From NCBI GenBank assembly GCA_947441105.1, contig CANESN010000008.1, positions 1 through 14,968 of the forward strand: DNA of 14,968 nt. Direction: 5' to 3'. A program made the position numbers and the translations under genes. This document shows positions 1 to 5,798 of the stretch, piece after piece. Position 1 is the stretch's first letter. Every line of letters starts with the position of its first letter. The stretch comes from Micrococcales bacterium. GTDB lineage: Bacteria; Actinomycetota; Actinomycetes; Actinomycetales; Microbacteriaceae. The notes under the pieces were generated by a model. It made no database searches and was not told where the DNA came from. It worked only from the letters and a program-made list of their open reading frames with translations.

Positions 1-1
1 A

Positions 2-547
2 GTGATGAATGCACTTGCAACCGCAAGTGTGCTTTTCGTGCTTATCTCTCTTTTTGCCTCAGTCTCTGGGTCGCATTTCAACCCGGTGGTGACGATGGTT
101 TTCTGGCTTCGCAAGGAAATCGCAAGCGCTGATGCCGCAGGCTATGTGGTCGCTCAAATTGCCGGGGCAATTTCCGGAGCACTGCTCGCGAATCTGATGT
201 TTGGCGAGGCGGTGTTCACTCAAAGCCAGAACATCAGATCAGGCCTGGGTATCCATGTCGCAGAGGTAGTTGCAAGCTTTGGCCTATTGCTGGTAATTCT
301 TCGGCTGATCCAACAGGGCAAGAACAACCTGGTTCCGGTTGCGGTCCCGCTTTGGATCTTGGCCGGTTACTTTTTTACCTCATCAACCTCTTTCGCTAAC
401 CCAGCGGTGACCATCGGTCGTGGCTTCTCTGACGCCGGAAGCTCAATTGCTTGGGAGTCAGTTCCAATCTTCATAGTTACTCAAGTGCTTGGAGCGCTAC
501 TTGCTCTTGGTGCAGCAACACTTTTCAAATCAAAGACCGAAGGGTAG
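2..547 (+). CDS. Aquaporin/MIP family channel, 5' end outside the window
   Basis: Membrane channel of the major intrinsic protein family. The visible 181 residues hold two half-helix motifs: NPVVT near residues 27-31 (NPA changed to NPV) and NPAVT near residues 133-137, separated by several hydrophobic helices. Family members are about 220-250 aa, and the visible part begins at what would be the second transmembrane helix. The first helix is therefore probably encoded upstream; the GTG/ATG at bases 2-7 need not be the true start. The gene ends 4 nt before arsC, so they are almost certainly co-transcribed. Aquaglyceroporin-type channels beside arsC are known (AqpS of Sinorhizobium meliloti exports arsenite made by ArsC). 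That role is inferred here from context; water or glycerol transport cannot be excluded. Confidence 0.85.
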   Translation: MMNALATASVLFVLISLFASVSGSHFNPVVTMVFWLRKEIASADAAGYVVAQIAGAISGALLANLMFGEAVFTQSQNIRSGLGIHVAEVVASFGLLLVILRLIQQGKNNLVPVAVPLWILAGYFFTSSTSFANPAVTIGRGFSDAGSSIAWESVPIFIVTQVLGALLALGAATLFKSKTEG

Positions 548-551
548 AAAC

Positions 552-968
552 ATGTCCACTCCAATTGCCTCAGTAATGTTCGTTTGCGTCCACAACGCAG
601 GTCGCAGCCAGATGGCTGCCTCCTACCTGCAGCACCTAGCCGGAGACCGAGTTGAGGTTCGCTCCTCTGGCACTGCGCCTGCCGACACCGTGAACCCTGC
701 GGTGGTTGAGGCAATGCTTGAAGAAGGCATCGACATCTCGGGCAACACCCCAAAGATCCTTACCGACGAAGCTGTTTTGGCCTCTGACTACGTGATCACC
801 ATGGGTTGCGGCGACAAGTGCCCGTTCTACCCAGGCAAGACCTACCTGGACTGGAAGCTTGCAGACCCAGCCGGTCAAGGTGTCGACTTTGTGCGACCAA
901 TTCGCGATGAGATCCGCGGCATGGTGGAAGATCTGATTTCTCAGATCGATGCCAAGTTTGGTAACTAG
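552..968 (+). CDS. arsC: Arsenate reductase, LMW-phosphatase fold, probably mycothiol-dependent
   Basis: A 138-aa cytoplasmic enzyme reducing arsenate to arsenite. The N-terminal loop has C12-X5-R18 (CVHNAGRS), the oxyanion-binding P-loop of LMW tyrosine phosphatase-like reductases. Further on, the segment MGCGDKCPFYPG and the following DPAGQ (general-acid Asp region) match the actinobacterial arsenate-mycothiol transferase type rather than the triple-cysteine thioredoxin type. Mycothiol/mycoredoxin use is inferred from that resemblance. The ATG at 552 is chosen because an AAGGG Shine-Dalgarno (540-544) lies 7 nt upstream and the protein then starts right before the catalytic strand. A longer reading from 489 would run inside the channel gene. 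It is the second gene of the channel-arsC pair. Confidence 0.93.
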   Translation: MSTPIASVMFVCVHNAGRSQMAASYLQHLAGDRVEVRSSGTAPADTVNPAVVEAMLEEGIDISGNTPKILTDEAVLASDYVITMGCGDKCPFYPGKTYLDWKLADPAGQGVDFVRPIRDEIRGMVEDLISQIDAKFGN

Positions 969-1019
969 CCGTTCAATTGACATTCACCTTGTGAACAGCT
1001 AGCTGAAAGCTGGGGGCGT

Positions 1020-1025
1020 TATTTT
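1020..1025 (+). promoter_or_regulatory. -10 hexamer of a leaderless promoter for the GT4 gene
   Basis: TATTTT (TANNNT type) ends 6 nt before the ATG at 1032, so the predicted transcription start is the A of the start codon. There is no Shine-Dalgarno in the 64-nt gap. No convincing -35 lies at the matching distance. The hexamer sits in the loop of a perfect 6-bp inverted repeat (GGGGCG 1013-1018, CGCCCC 1026-1031). The same hexamer-to-start geometry recurs at six other genes in the window. Confidence 0.6.
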
Positions 1026-1031
1026 CGCCCC

Positions 1032-2180
1032 ATGCTGAAGCGCGTCGCCATTGTCACCGAGTCATTTTTGCCTCAGATTAATGGCGTCACCAACTCCGTT
1101 GTGAGAGTTCTAGAGACTCTGAAGCAAAACGAAATTGAAGCGATGGTCATCGCTCCTTCCTCGCAATCTCCTAAGCACCTAGGTTTTGACGTTCACACCA
1201 CAGCCGCCATCTCGGTGCTGCAGTTCCCGGTTGCGATGCCAGGACCTGGAATCTCGAAGCTGCTTGAGGATTTTGCTCCAGATGTGATTCACGTCGCCGC
1301 CCCATTTATGATCGGCGCTCAGGCTATTGCCTGGGGGCAGAGGAACAATGTGCCAACGGTCGCGATCTATCAAACCGATGTTGCAGGTTACCTAGAGCGC
1401 TACAACCTAGCTTTTGCAAAGCCAATTCTGGAGAAAATCGTCGGTGGCATTCATTTTGGCGCGACTTTGAATTTGGCACCAACCAAGGAGACCGCCGAGT
1501 ACCTGCGTCAGATCGGTGGCGGCAAGGTAGAAGTTTGGGGGCGTGGGGTCGACCTAGACCTATTCAGCCCTAAAAATGTGGGCGATGCCGAGACCCAGAT
1601 GATTAGGTCTCGCATCGCACCACCTCACCACAGGGTAATTGGCTTTGTGGGGAGGTTGGCCGCTGAGAAGCAGGTCAATCGCATGATTGAACTGATGGAT
1701 CTGCCAAACACCAGTTTTGTTATCGTGGGCGATGGTCCCGAGCGTGCGAAGCTGGAAGAACTGTTTAGGGGCAAGCCGGTGCTATTCACCGGAGCGCTAA
1801 GCGGTTTGGAATTGGCAAGGACCTACGCTGCGATGGACATCTTTGTTCACTTTGGAACCGAGGAGACCTTCGGCCAGACCATCCAGGAGGCACAGGCGAC
1901 TGGGCTTGCGGTGGTCGCACCAAACATGGGTGGTCCGAGACACCTTATTGAACACAAGAAATCCGGCATGCTGGCTGACCCATTTGTGCCAAACGGATAC
2001 CGAAACTTGGTTGCTCAGCTCTTGGCGAGCGAGAGGCTTCGTCAGGAGATTGCCTTGGGGGCAGCAAGAAGCGTTGAGGGCCGTTCCTGGGCCGCCAACA
2101 ACGCTAAACTCTTGCAGTACTACCAAGACGCCCTGACTGCTTCTGGCGCGCTAAGACTGGAGCGAATTGAACTGGCTTGA
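1032..2180 (+). CDS. mgtA: GT4-family GDP-mannose-dependent alpha-mannosyltransferase, MgtA-like
   Basis: A 382-aa GT-B fold glycosyltransferase of family GT4. The N-terminal acceptor domain opens with VTESFLPQINGVTNSV (residues 8-23) and has YQTDVAGY (113-120). The C-terminal donor domain has GFVGRLAAEKQV (204-215), the VGDGPE loop (232-237) and the catalytic/donor-binding EX7E pair E278/E286. These motifs match actinobacterial MgtA, which in corynebacteria and mycobacteria adds mannose from GDP-mannose to glucuronosyl-diacylglycerol on the inner membrane face, a step of lipomannan-like glycolipid synthesis. The assignment to MgtA rather than another GT4 mannosyltransferase rests on recalled motifs only. 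The 3' end overlaps the next gene by 14 nt, indicating one transcript. The promoter is of the leaderless type. Confidence 0.8.
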   Translation: MLKRVAIVTESFLPQINGVTNSVVRVLETLKQNEIEAMVIAPSSQSPKHLGFDVHTTAAISVLQFPVAMPGPGISKLLEDFAPDVIHVAAPFMIGAQAIAWGQRNNVPTVAIYQTDVAGYLERYNLAFAKPILEKIVGGIHFGATLNLAPTKETAEYLRQIGGGKVEVWGRGVDLDLFSPKNVGDAETQMIRSRIAPPHHRVIGFVGRLAAEKQVNRMIELMDLPNTSFVIVGDGPERAKLEELFRGKPVLFTGALSGLELARTYAAMDIFVHFGTEETFGQTIQEAQATGLAVVAPNMGGPRHLIEHKKSGMLADPFVPNGYRNLVAQLLASERLRQEIALGAARSVEGRSWAANNAKLLQYYQDALTASGALRLERIELA

Positions 2181-2802
2181 CGCCCAACAGATAATTAACG
2201 CCTTTGGCGACTACGTGGCCTTGGCCGTCACCCTGATCATCTTTTTAGAGACCGCATTCATCCTCACCTCGTTCTTACCCGGCGATTCGCTACTGTTTTT
2301 GACTGGCCTGGCCCTTGCCACCAGCACCTCCTGGCTTCCGGACTGGGTGGGATTCATCCTGATTTGGCTGGCAGCCTTTATCGGCACCCAGGTCGGTTAT
2401 TGGATCGGTTACAAAATCGGGCCGCCGCTGTTTGAGCAGAACCGCAACTTCATTCTCAACGAGAAGGTGCTGGCCCGCACCCACGAGTTCTTTGAGAAAT
2501 ACGGAACCCGCGCGGTCGTGCTGGCTCGCTTCGTGCCAATCCTCAGAGCATTGATTCCGATGCTGGCCGGTATCTCCCGGATGGACATCAAGCGCTTCAC
2601 CCAGCTAAACCTGATTGGCGCAACCGTCTGGGTTGGCGTTTTTATGCTTGCCGGTTACTGGTTGGGGCAGATTCCATACGTCAAGGAAAACCTTGAGACC
2701 ACAGTTATCTTGATCATCATCTTCACGTCGCTACTTTTGCCTGTTGAGCTGTTGCGAGATCGAATCTCAAAGGGCATTAAATCAAAGCGTTCTAACGGAT
2801 AG
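2167..2802 (+). CDS. DedA-family membrane protein (VTT domain), paralogue 1
   Basis: A 211-aa polytopic inner-membrane protein of the DedA/SNARE-associated family. These proteins support envelope integrity, and some members flip lipid carriers or polar lipids. The family's key features are intact: membrane-embedded E28, the PGDS turn with D40, and the arginine pair R121/R127 in ARFVPILR. The TTG at 2167 is the only start codon between the upstream in-frame stop (2152-2154) and the conserved region. GGAG (2159-2162) lies 4 nt upstream, inside the glycosyltransferase gene, so translation is probably coupled. The 3' end overlaps the convergent SGNH hydrolase gene by 11 nt. Substrate unknown; pairing with a glycolipid mannosyltransferase suggests, but does not show, a role in lipid or lipid-carrier turnover. 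Confidence 0.88.
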   Translation: MNWLDAQQIINAFGDYVALAVTLIIFLETAFILTSFLPGDSLLFLTGLALATSTSWLPDWVGFILIWLAAFIGTQVGYWIGYKIGPPLFEQNRNFILNEKVLARTHEFFEKYGTRAVVLARFVPILRALIPMLAGISRMDIKRFTQLNLIGATVWVGVFMLAGYWLGQIPYVKENLETTVILIIIFTSLLLPVELLRDRISKGIKSKRSNG

Positions 2803-3598
2803 TCATTTCCCAGTTGGGGTGATTTACCCTTGGGCTGTATGGGCTAAGCGCACTGTGCTTAGGCTGCATTCCGTCTCCGGAGGTCACACCCTTGAGCTTG
2901 CGGTCAAAAAATGGCAGTACGTCTCTTGTGACCCACTTAGCGGTCTCCACCAGTCCACGAGACACCGCTGTCAGCTCTGGGTTTACGTATCGGTAATTTA
3001 GGTCCAGCAGAGCAGCCGCATCATTTGCGACTCGGATGTGGCCCTGACCGGAGAAGTGAACCATGTCCTCAGCCCAGTAGGCCAGGTTCTCAAAATCTTG
3101 AATACCGAAGACATCGAGCATCGGAATTTCAAACTCGTCCGCAACGGTCTCGATCAGGGTGGAGAAAAGCTCAGCCTTTTGCCTCATCGGCTTGAAAAGC
3201 TTCAGGTGGATTGGGTTGATGGTGTTCGCCAACATAACATCGCAACCGGCTGCTAGCAGCTGGTGGACCCCGTCGCGAAGGCTATCGCGCAGCTGCGGCA
3301 GTGAGCTCGGGCGGGTCATGATGTCATTCGAACCGGCCATCACGGTCACCAGGTCCGGCTGCAGGTAAAGCGCTTGCGGCAACTGACCCTGAATGATCTT
3401 CTGCAGCTTTGCTCCTCTTAGAGCAAGATTTGCGTATTGAAACTCAAAACCTGAGTCGGCGGCCTCTTGAGCCAGTAGCCCTGCCAAGCGGTCGGTCCAG
3501 CCGTTGTGGTGGCGAGAGTTTTTGAAGGTGAAGTCACCAAGTCCTTCGGAGAGCGAGTCTCCGATTGCAACGTATGAGCGGTAAGGCTTTCCAATCAC
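2792..3598 (-). CDS. SGNH/GDSL-type hydrolase, cytoplasmic
   Basis: A 268-aa hydrolase of the SGNH superfamily (esterase, lipase or deacetylase activities). Visible motifs: block I GDSLSEG with nucleophile S15, the GSND block with N91, and the DxxH block with D178 and H181 (EDMVHFS). There is no signal peptide, so it probably acts in the cytoplasm; the substrate cannot be read from sequence. The GTG at 3598 is the only start between the upstream in-frame stop and block I. No clear Shine-Dalgarno is present; TTTGAT lies 6 nt before the GTG, resembling but not fully matching the leaderless -10 seen elsewhere. It converges on and overlaps the DedA gene by 11 nt. Confidence 0.88.
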   Translation of the reverse strand: MIGKPYRSYVAIGDSLSEGLGDFTFKNSRHHNGWTDRLAGLLAQEAADSGFEFQYANLALRGAKLQKIIQGQLPQALYLQPDLVTVMAGSNDIMTRPSSLPQLRDSLRDGVHQLLAAGCDVMLANTINPIHLKLFKPMRQKAELFSTLIETVADEFEIPMLDVFGIQDFENLAYWAEDMVHFSGQGHIRVANDAAALLDLNYRYVNPELTAVSRGLVETAKWVTRDVLPFFDRKLKGVTSGDGMQPKHSALSPYSPRVNHPNWEMTIR

Positions 3599-3683
3599 GA
3601 GTTCATCAAATGATGGCTAATCGAACAAAAGGCAAACCAACGGTGACGTGTTTGGTTCGGATTGGTGAATTAGCTGACCCAAG

Positions 3684-3712
3684 TTGACAAAGCCGGCAAA
3701 AGTATGCAAAAT
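3684..3712 (+). promoter_or_regulatory. Candidate promoter upstream of the winged-helix regulator
   Basis: A perfect TTGACA (3684-3689) is followed after 17 nt by CAAAAT (3707-3712), a mediocre -10; a TG dinucleotide at 3705-3706 precedes it. Transcription would start near 3719 and give the regulator a leader of roughly 185 nt, unlike the leaderless genes around it. This reading conflicts with the ATG of the small ORF at 3704, which would lie upstream of the transcript start. Confidence 0.35.
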
Positions 3713-3859
3713 TCTTCCAATGTCTACTCGAGCCTCTTCCAGCGCGTTGGTTACCAACGCAATGATGTGCTGCTCGATGTGTATGTGCCTTTCGTGCCGC
3801 TAATCGAAAAAACTATTTCGATTCCCCTTCGGCACCAGCACCCCAACAAACGCACGTGA
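3704..3859 (+). CDS. Possible small protein, 51 aa, unknown
   Basis: An ATG-to-TGA reading frame of 51 codons in the gap before the regulator. Codon third positions are about 60 percent G or C (31 of 51), as expected for real genes here, and the product reads as a plausible soluble peptide with a hydrophobic middle (DVLLDVYVPFVPLIE) and a basic tail (RHQHPNKRT). I do not recognise a family. Against it: there is no good Shine-Dalgarno before the ATG, no TANNNT at leaderless distance, and three inverted repeats fall inside it or across its end, which suits a structured leader RNA better. The frame stays open only back to 3674. It could be a leader peptide, a small protein, or chance. Confidence 0.3.
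   Translation: MQNSSNVYSSLFQRVGYQRNDVLLDVYVPFVPLIEKTISIPLRHQHPNKRT
3744..3760. repeat. 17-nt perfect palindrome, candidate operator
   Basis: GCGTTGGT-T-ACCAACGC: 8-bp arms around one central base. The symmetry and length suit a dimeric DNA-binding protein site, or a very tight RNA hairpin (less likely with a 1-nt loop). The half-site ACCAACG recurs at 3636-3642. Autoregulation by the downstream winged-helix protein is a guess. Confidence 0.45.
3794..3835 (+). other. Two-part hairpin in the regulator leader
   Basis: Outer arms GTGCCG (3794-3799) and CGGCAC (3830-3835) enclose inner arms AATCGAAA (3802-3809) and TTTCGATT (3816-3823) with a 6-nt loop. That makes 14 base pairs with an internal loop of 2 and 6 nt. 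No run of T follows on either strand, so it is not a typical intrinsic terminator. It may be a structured leader RNA or two nested protein sites. Confidence 0.45.
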
Positions 3860-3866
3860 TTCGTGC
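3852..3866 (+). repeat. Small inverted repeat upstream of the regulator RBS
   Basis: GCACG (3852-3856) and CGTGC (3862-3866) around a 5-nt loop, about 25 nt before the ribosome binding site. Weak alone; notable as the third inverted repeat within about 120 nt. Confidence 0.3.
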
Positions 3867-3890
3867 ACTCAAAATCGCACACACATCGAC

Positions 3891-3896
3891 GAAGGA
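3891..3896 (+). promoter_or_regulatory. Ribosome binding site of the winged-helix regulator
   Basis: GAAGGA, 9 nt before the ATG at 3906. It fixes the start codon and shows that this mRNA has a real 5' leader, in contrast to the neighbouring genes with leaderless-type starts. Confidence 0.75.
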
Positions 3897-3905
3897 TTAG
3901 AACAA

Positions 3906-4502
3906 ATGACTCAGCTACTCACCAACCAGGAAACCGAAGCCAAGGGCTTCGCGCTATACGTCGGAATCTCAGAATCTGAGGCTCAGGCTGCCGGATACTC
4001 GCTTGCCGAGATTGCCAGCAAGCTCCGCGAAACAATCGCAGAGCTGTTGCCAGAAAAGGCAAGCGAAACCTATGCGACATTAGCTATCGCGCCAATCGCT
4101 GCAACCGGTCGCAACCTAGACATCACCCGTATTGCGCTCAAGGAGCCGAAGGCGACTTCGATCAAGTCAGGCAAGCACGAAGAAGCAAAGGCAGCCAAGG
4201 GATTGGTGGTTGACCTAACCCGTCGTCGCCTCTTTGTCGATGGCCAGAACGCAAATTTGACCTGCAAAGAATTCGAATTGTTTGCATTCTTGATCGAGAA
4301 CACCGGCAGGACAGTATCTCGCCAGGAGATCGCAGGAATCTCAGACCGTTGCGGAGAAGCGACTCCAAACGCTCGAACCATCGATGTTCACGTTCGTAGG
4401 TTGCGCGGCAAGATTGCCGGTTACGAAGATGTGGTTCGCACCGCCAGGGGTCAGGGCTACCGCTTCGATAGGCACCCAGACGTGCTTATCGAACAGCTCT
4501 AG
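3906..4502 (+). CDS. Winged-helix transcriptional regulator, OmpR/PhoB-type DNA-binding domain without receiver
   Basis: A 198-aa cytoplasmic DNA-binding protein. The C-terminal half (about 100-187) is a Trans_reg_C winged helix: LTCKEFELFAFLIEN (118-132), recognition helix in ARTIDVHVRRLRGKI (156-170), and wing VRTARGQGYRF (177-187). There is no CheY-like receiver and no phospho-acceptor Asp pocket. Residues 14-80 form a different small domain (FALYVGISESEAQAAG, then GRNLDITRIAL) that I recall only from similar actinobacterial proteins of unknown ligand. A Lys/Ala-rich linker (80-100) joins the two. The protein is therefore not a standard response regulator; its signal is unknown. A GAAGGA ribosome binding site and a repeat-rich leader precede it. 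Its TAG stop forms part of the -10 of the next gene. Confidence 0.85.
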   Translation: MTQLLTNQETEAKGFALYVGISESEAQAAGYSLAEIASKLRETIAELLPEKASETYATLAIAPIAATGRNLDITRIALKEPKATSIKSGKHEEAKAAKGLVVDLTRRRLFVDGQNANLTCKEFELFAFLIENTGRTVSRQEIAGISDRCGEATPNARTIDVHVRRLRGKIAGYEDVVRTARGQGYRFDRHPDVLIEQL

Positions 4503-4505
4503 ACT
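4500..4505 (+). promoter_or_regulatory. -10 hexamer overlapping the regulator stop codon, leaderless start of the kinase gene
   Basis: TAGACT begins with the TAG stop of the regulator and ends 6 nt before the ATG at 4512. The only purine-rich stretch before the ATG is a short GAG, not a convincing Shine-Dalgarno. This is the TANNNT-N6-start geometry of leaderless actinobacterial mRNAs. No -35 element is evident. Confidence 0.5.
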
Positions 4506-4511
4506 GAGCTA

Positions 4512-5096
4512 ATGCAAGATTTCCACCAGGCGGTTGCTGCCATAACCAAGCAGGTAGTTAGCCTGGTGGATAAAAATCCAGCGCCAATCATTTTGATTGA
4601 CGGTAGAGCAGCCAGCGGTAAATCCCACCTGGCTGCCGAACTCAAAAACACTCTGTTCAAAGAACTCGAGCAAGCCCCTCGGCTTATCCATATGGATGAT
4701 CTTTATCCGGGCTGGGAGGGCTTGCAGCTCGGTTCCTTCTACCTAAACCAGCAGATCCTGCAGCCGCTAAGCGCCGGCAAGCCCGCGCACTGGCAACTGT
4801 GGGATTGGCAAGAAGGTGAACGCGGTAGAGCCGAGGAACCGGGTAACGGCTGGCGCGAGTTCTCAGGTGGCACTCCGCTGATTGTTGAGGGCTGCGGCGC
4901 AATCTCCCGTGTCTCCAGCGAGCTAGCCGACTTTCGGGTTTGGATCGAAGCACCAAAAGAGATCCGTCACGCTCGCTGGCTGGAGCGCGATGGCGAAAAG
5001 TTCAATGACTTTTGGCACATTTGGGCAGCCCAGGAAGATGAGTTCTACCAGCAGGAAAAATCTCAGCAGCTGGCCGATCTGGTAATTGAAAACTAG
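4512..5096 (+). CDS. P-loop NTPase, uridine kinase-like
   Basis: A 194-aa cytoplasmic P-loop protein. Walker A is GRAASGKS (31-38). The DD of HMDDLYPGWEG (60-70) sits where nucleoside kinases bind substrate and Mg2+, and LIVEGCGA (123-130) fits the Walker B strand. RHARWLERDG (152-161) resembles the Arg-rich lid of uridine kinase-type enzymes. The overall pattern matches small actinobacterial uridine kinase-like ATP-binding proteins whose substrate is not established; a nucleoside or other small-molecule kinase is likely. It starts 9 nt after the regulator gene with its own leaderless-type -10. Its TAG stop shares the palindrome CTAG with the stop of the convergent DedA gene. Confidence 0.78.
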   Translation: MQDFHQAVAAITKQVVSLVDKNPAPIILIDGRAASGKSHLAAELKNTLFKELEQAPRLIHMDDLYPGWEGLQLGSFYLNQQILQPLSAGKPAHWQLWDWQEGERGRAEEPGNGWREFSGGTPLIVEGCGAISRVSSELADFRVWIEAPKEIRHARWLERDGEKFNDFWHIWAAQEDEFYQQEKSQQLADLVIEN

Positions 5097-5731
5097 CTGT
5101 TGCGGTTTAGACGCCAGGTTCGAATCCCGGCGATGATGCTTAGGCCAATCACAACCAAAGCAATGATGTAAACAAAAGACCTCACCCACTCAATTGAATA
5201 GGTGAAGTAACCGGCAACCGTAAGGCCGGTTCCCCAAAGCACCGCTCCAACAAAGTTGGCTGAGAAGAATTGGTAGTAGTTCATTTTGCCAATGCCCGCT
5301 AGCGCAGGAATGATCACTCTGGCCCAGGGGATAAAGCGGGCAACCACCACCGACCACCAGCCATAGCTTTGGTAGAACTGCTCCGAGCGAACAATCGCCT
5401 TTTTGAGCCAGCTACCTTTTCGCTTGTCGAGGTATGGCCTGCCGTAGTGTCGACCCAGGGTGTAGCCCACCTGGTCACCGAGCCAGGCTGCGATGCCGAC
5501 ACCAATTGCCATGACGTAAATGTTTATCGAGTCTGTGTGAGCGGCAGCAATTAGTCCTGCTGCAAATACCAGTGAGTCACCGGTGATAAAGGGTATGAAT
5601 GCGCCTATAAACAAGCCGGTCCCTGCGAATACCAAACCGAATACCGCAACGTAAAAAAGCACCGGACCAATCACATCGAACCAGCCAACGATATCGTCGG
5701 TAACAGAGGCACGAATATTGATTAGATTCAC
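5093..5731 (-). CDS. DedA-family membrane protein, paralogue 2, divergent N-terminal motif
   Basis: A 212-aa polytopic membrane protein with the DedA/VTT core. ARFIPWAR carries the conserved arginine pair R132/R138, and GDS with D52 is present. It differs from paralogue 1 in the re-entrant region: the membrane-embedded Glu (E28 there) is replaced by Gly (G37), and the PGDS turn is stretched to PFITGDS. In E. coli DedA proteins (YqjA, YghB) the Glu and Asp of this region are needed for function, so this copy may work differently or belong to another subfamily. The GTG at 5731 lies 6 nt after a TAAACT -10, which fixes the start. Six or so hydrophobic segments cover residues 21-200. Confidence 0.87.
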   Translation of the reverse strand: MNLINIRASVTDDIVGWFDVIGPVLFYVAVFGLVFAGTGLFIGAFIPFITGDSLVFAAGLIAAAHTDSINIYVMAIGVGIAAWLGDQVGYTLGRHYGRPYLDKRKGSWLKKAIVRSEQFYQSYGWWSVVVARFIPWARVIIPALAGIGKMNYYQFFSANFVGAVLWGTGLTVAGYFTYSIEWVRSFVYIIALVVIGLSIIAGIRTWRLNRNS

Positions 5732-5737
5732 CGCTTA

Positions 5738-5743
5738 AGTTTA
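5738..5743 (-). promoter_or_regulatory. -10 hexamer, leaderless promoter of DedA paralogue 2
   Basis: Minus-strand TAAACT, ending 6 nt before the GTG start at 5731. It lies within an 8-nt sequence (GTAAACTT) that is repeated in inverted orientation at 5785-5792 in front of the divergent lipoprotein gene. Confidence 0.6.
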
Positions 5744-5785
5744 CCCGCCTAGCCGCTATGACCTAATCGGGCCAAATCGCCTGAG

Positions 5786-5791
5786 TAAACT
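5786..5791 (+). promoter_or_regulatory. -10 hexamer, leaderless promoter of the DUF3048 lipoprotein
   Basis: TAAACT, ending 7 nt before the ATG at 5799. The GGGGGA between hexamer and ATG is too close to the start to act as a Shine-Dalgarno for it; it lies 12 nt before a second in-frame ATG (5811), a less likely start. Confidence 0.6.
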
Positions 5792-5798
5792 TGGGGGA

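Larger units (their letters stand above)
3599..3905. other. Intergenic region, 307 nt, rich in inverted repeats
   Basis: Region between two divergently transcribed genes, the SGNH hydrolase (leftward) and the winged-helix regulator (rightward). It holds a possible sigma70-type promoter (3684-3712), a 17-nt palindrome (3744-3760), a two-part hairpin (3794-3835), a small hairpin (3852-3866), a 51-codon ORF (3704-3859) and a clear ribosome binding site (3891-3896). The half-site ACCAACG occurs at 3636-3642 and again inside the palindrome (3753-3759). Each item is entered separately. It is the longest stretch in the window without an assured gene. Confidence 0.7.

Noticed and set aside
489..968. 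Longer N-terminus for arsC
   Set aside because: The extra 21 residues are encoded inside the aquaporin gene, while the ATG at 552 has a proper Shine-Dalgarno and starts at the conserved fold.
977..982. TTGACA as -35 for the GT4 gene
   Set aside because: The matching position for a -10 holds TAGCTG, a poor match; the TATTTT at 1020 fits the start codon far better and is too distant (37 nt) to pair with this -35.
636..983. 115-codon open frame antisense to arsC
   Set aside because: It lies wholly opposite a well-supported enzyme gene, has no recognisable motif, and arises from the codon bias of arsC.
996..1031. Intrinsic terminator after arsC
   Set aside because: Short stems exist (CAGCT/AGCTG, GGGGCG/CGCCCC), but no T-run follows either one.
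3794..3835. Terminator for a transcript crossing the regulator leader
   Set aside because: The stem is long, but neither side has the T-run needed for intrinsic termination.
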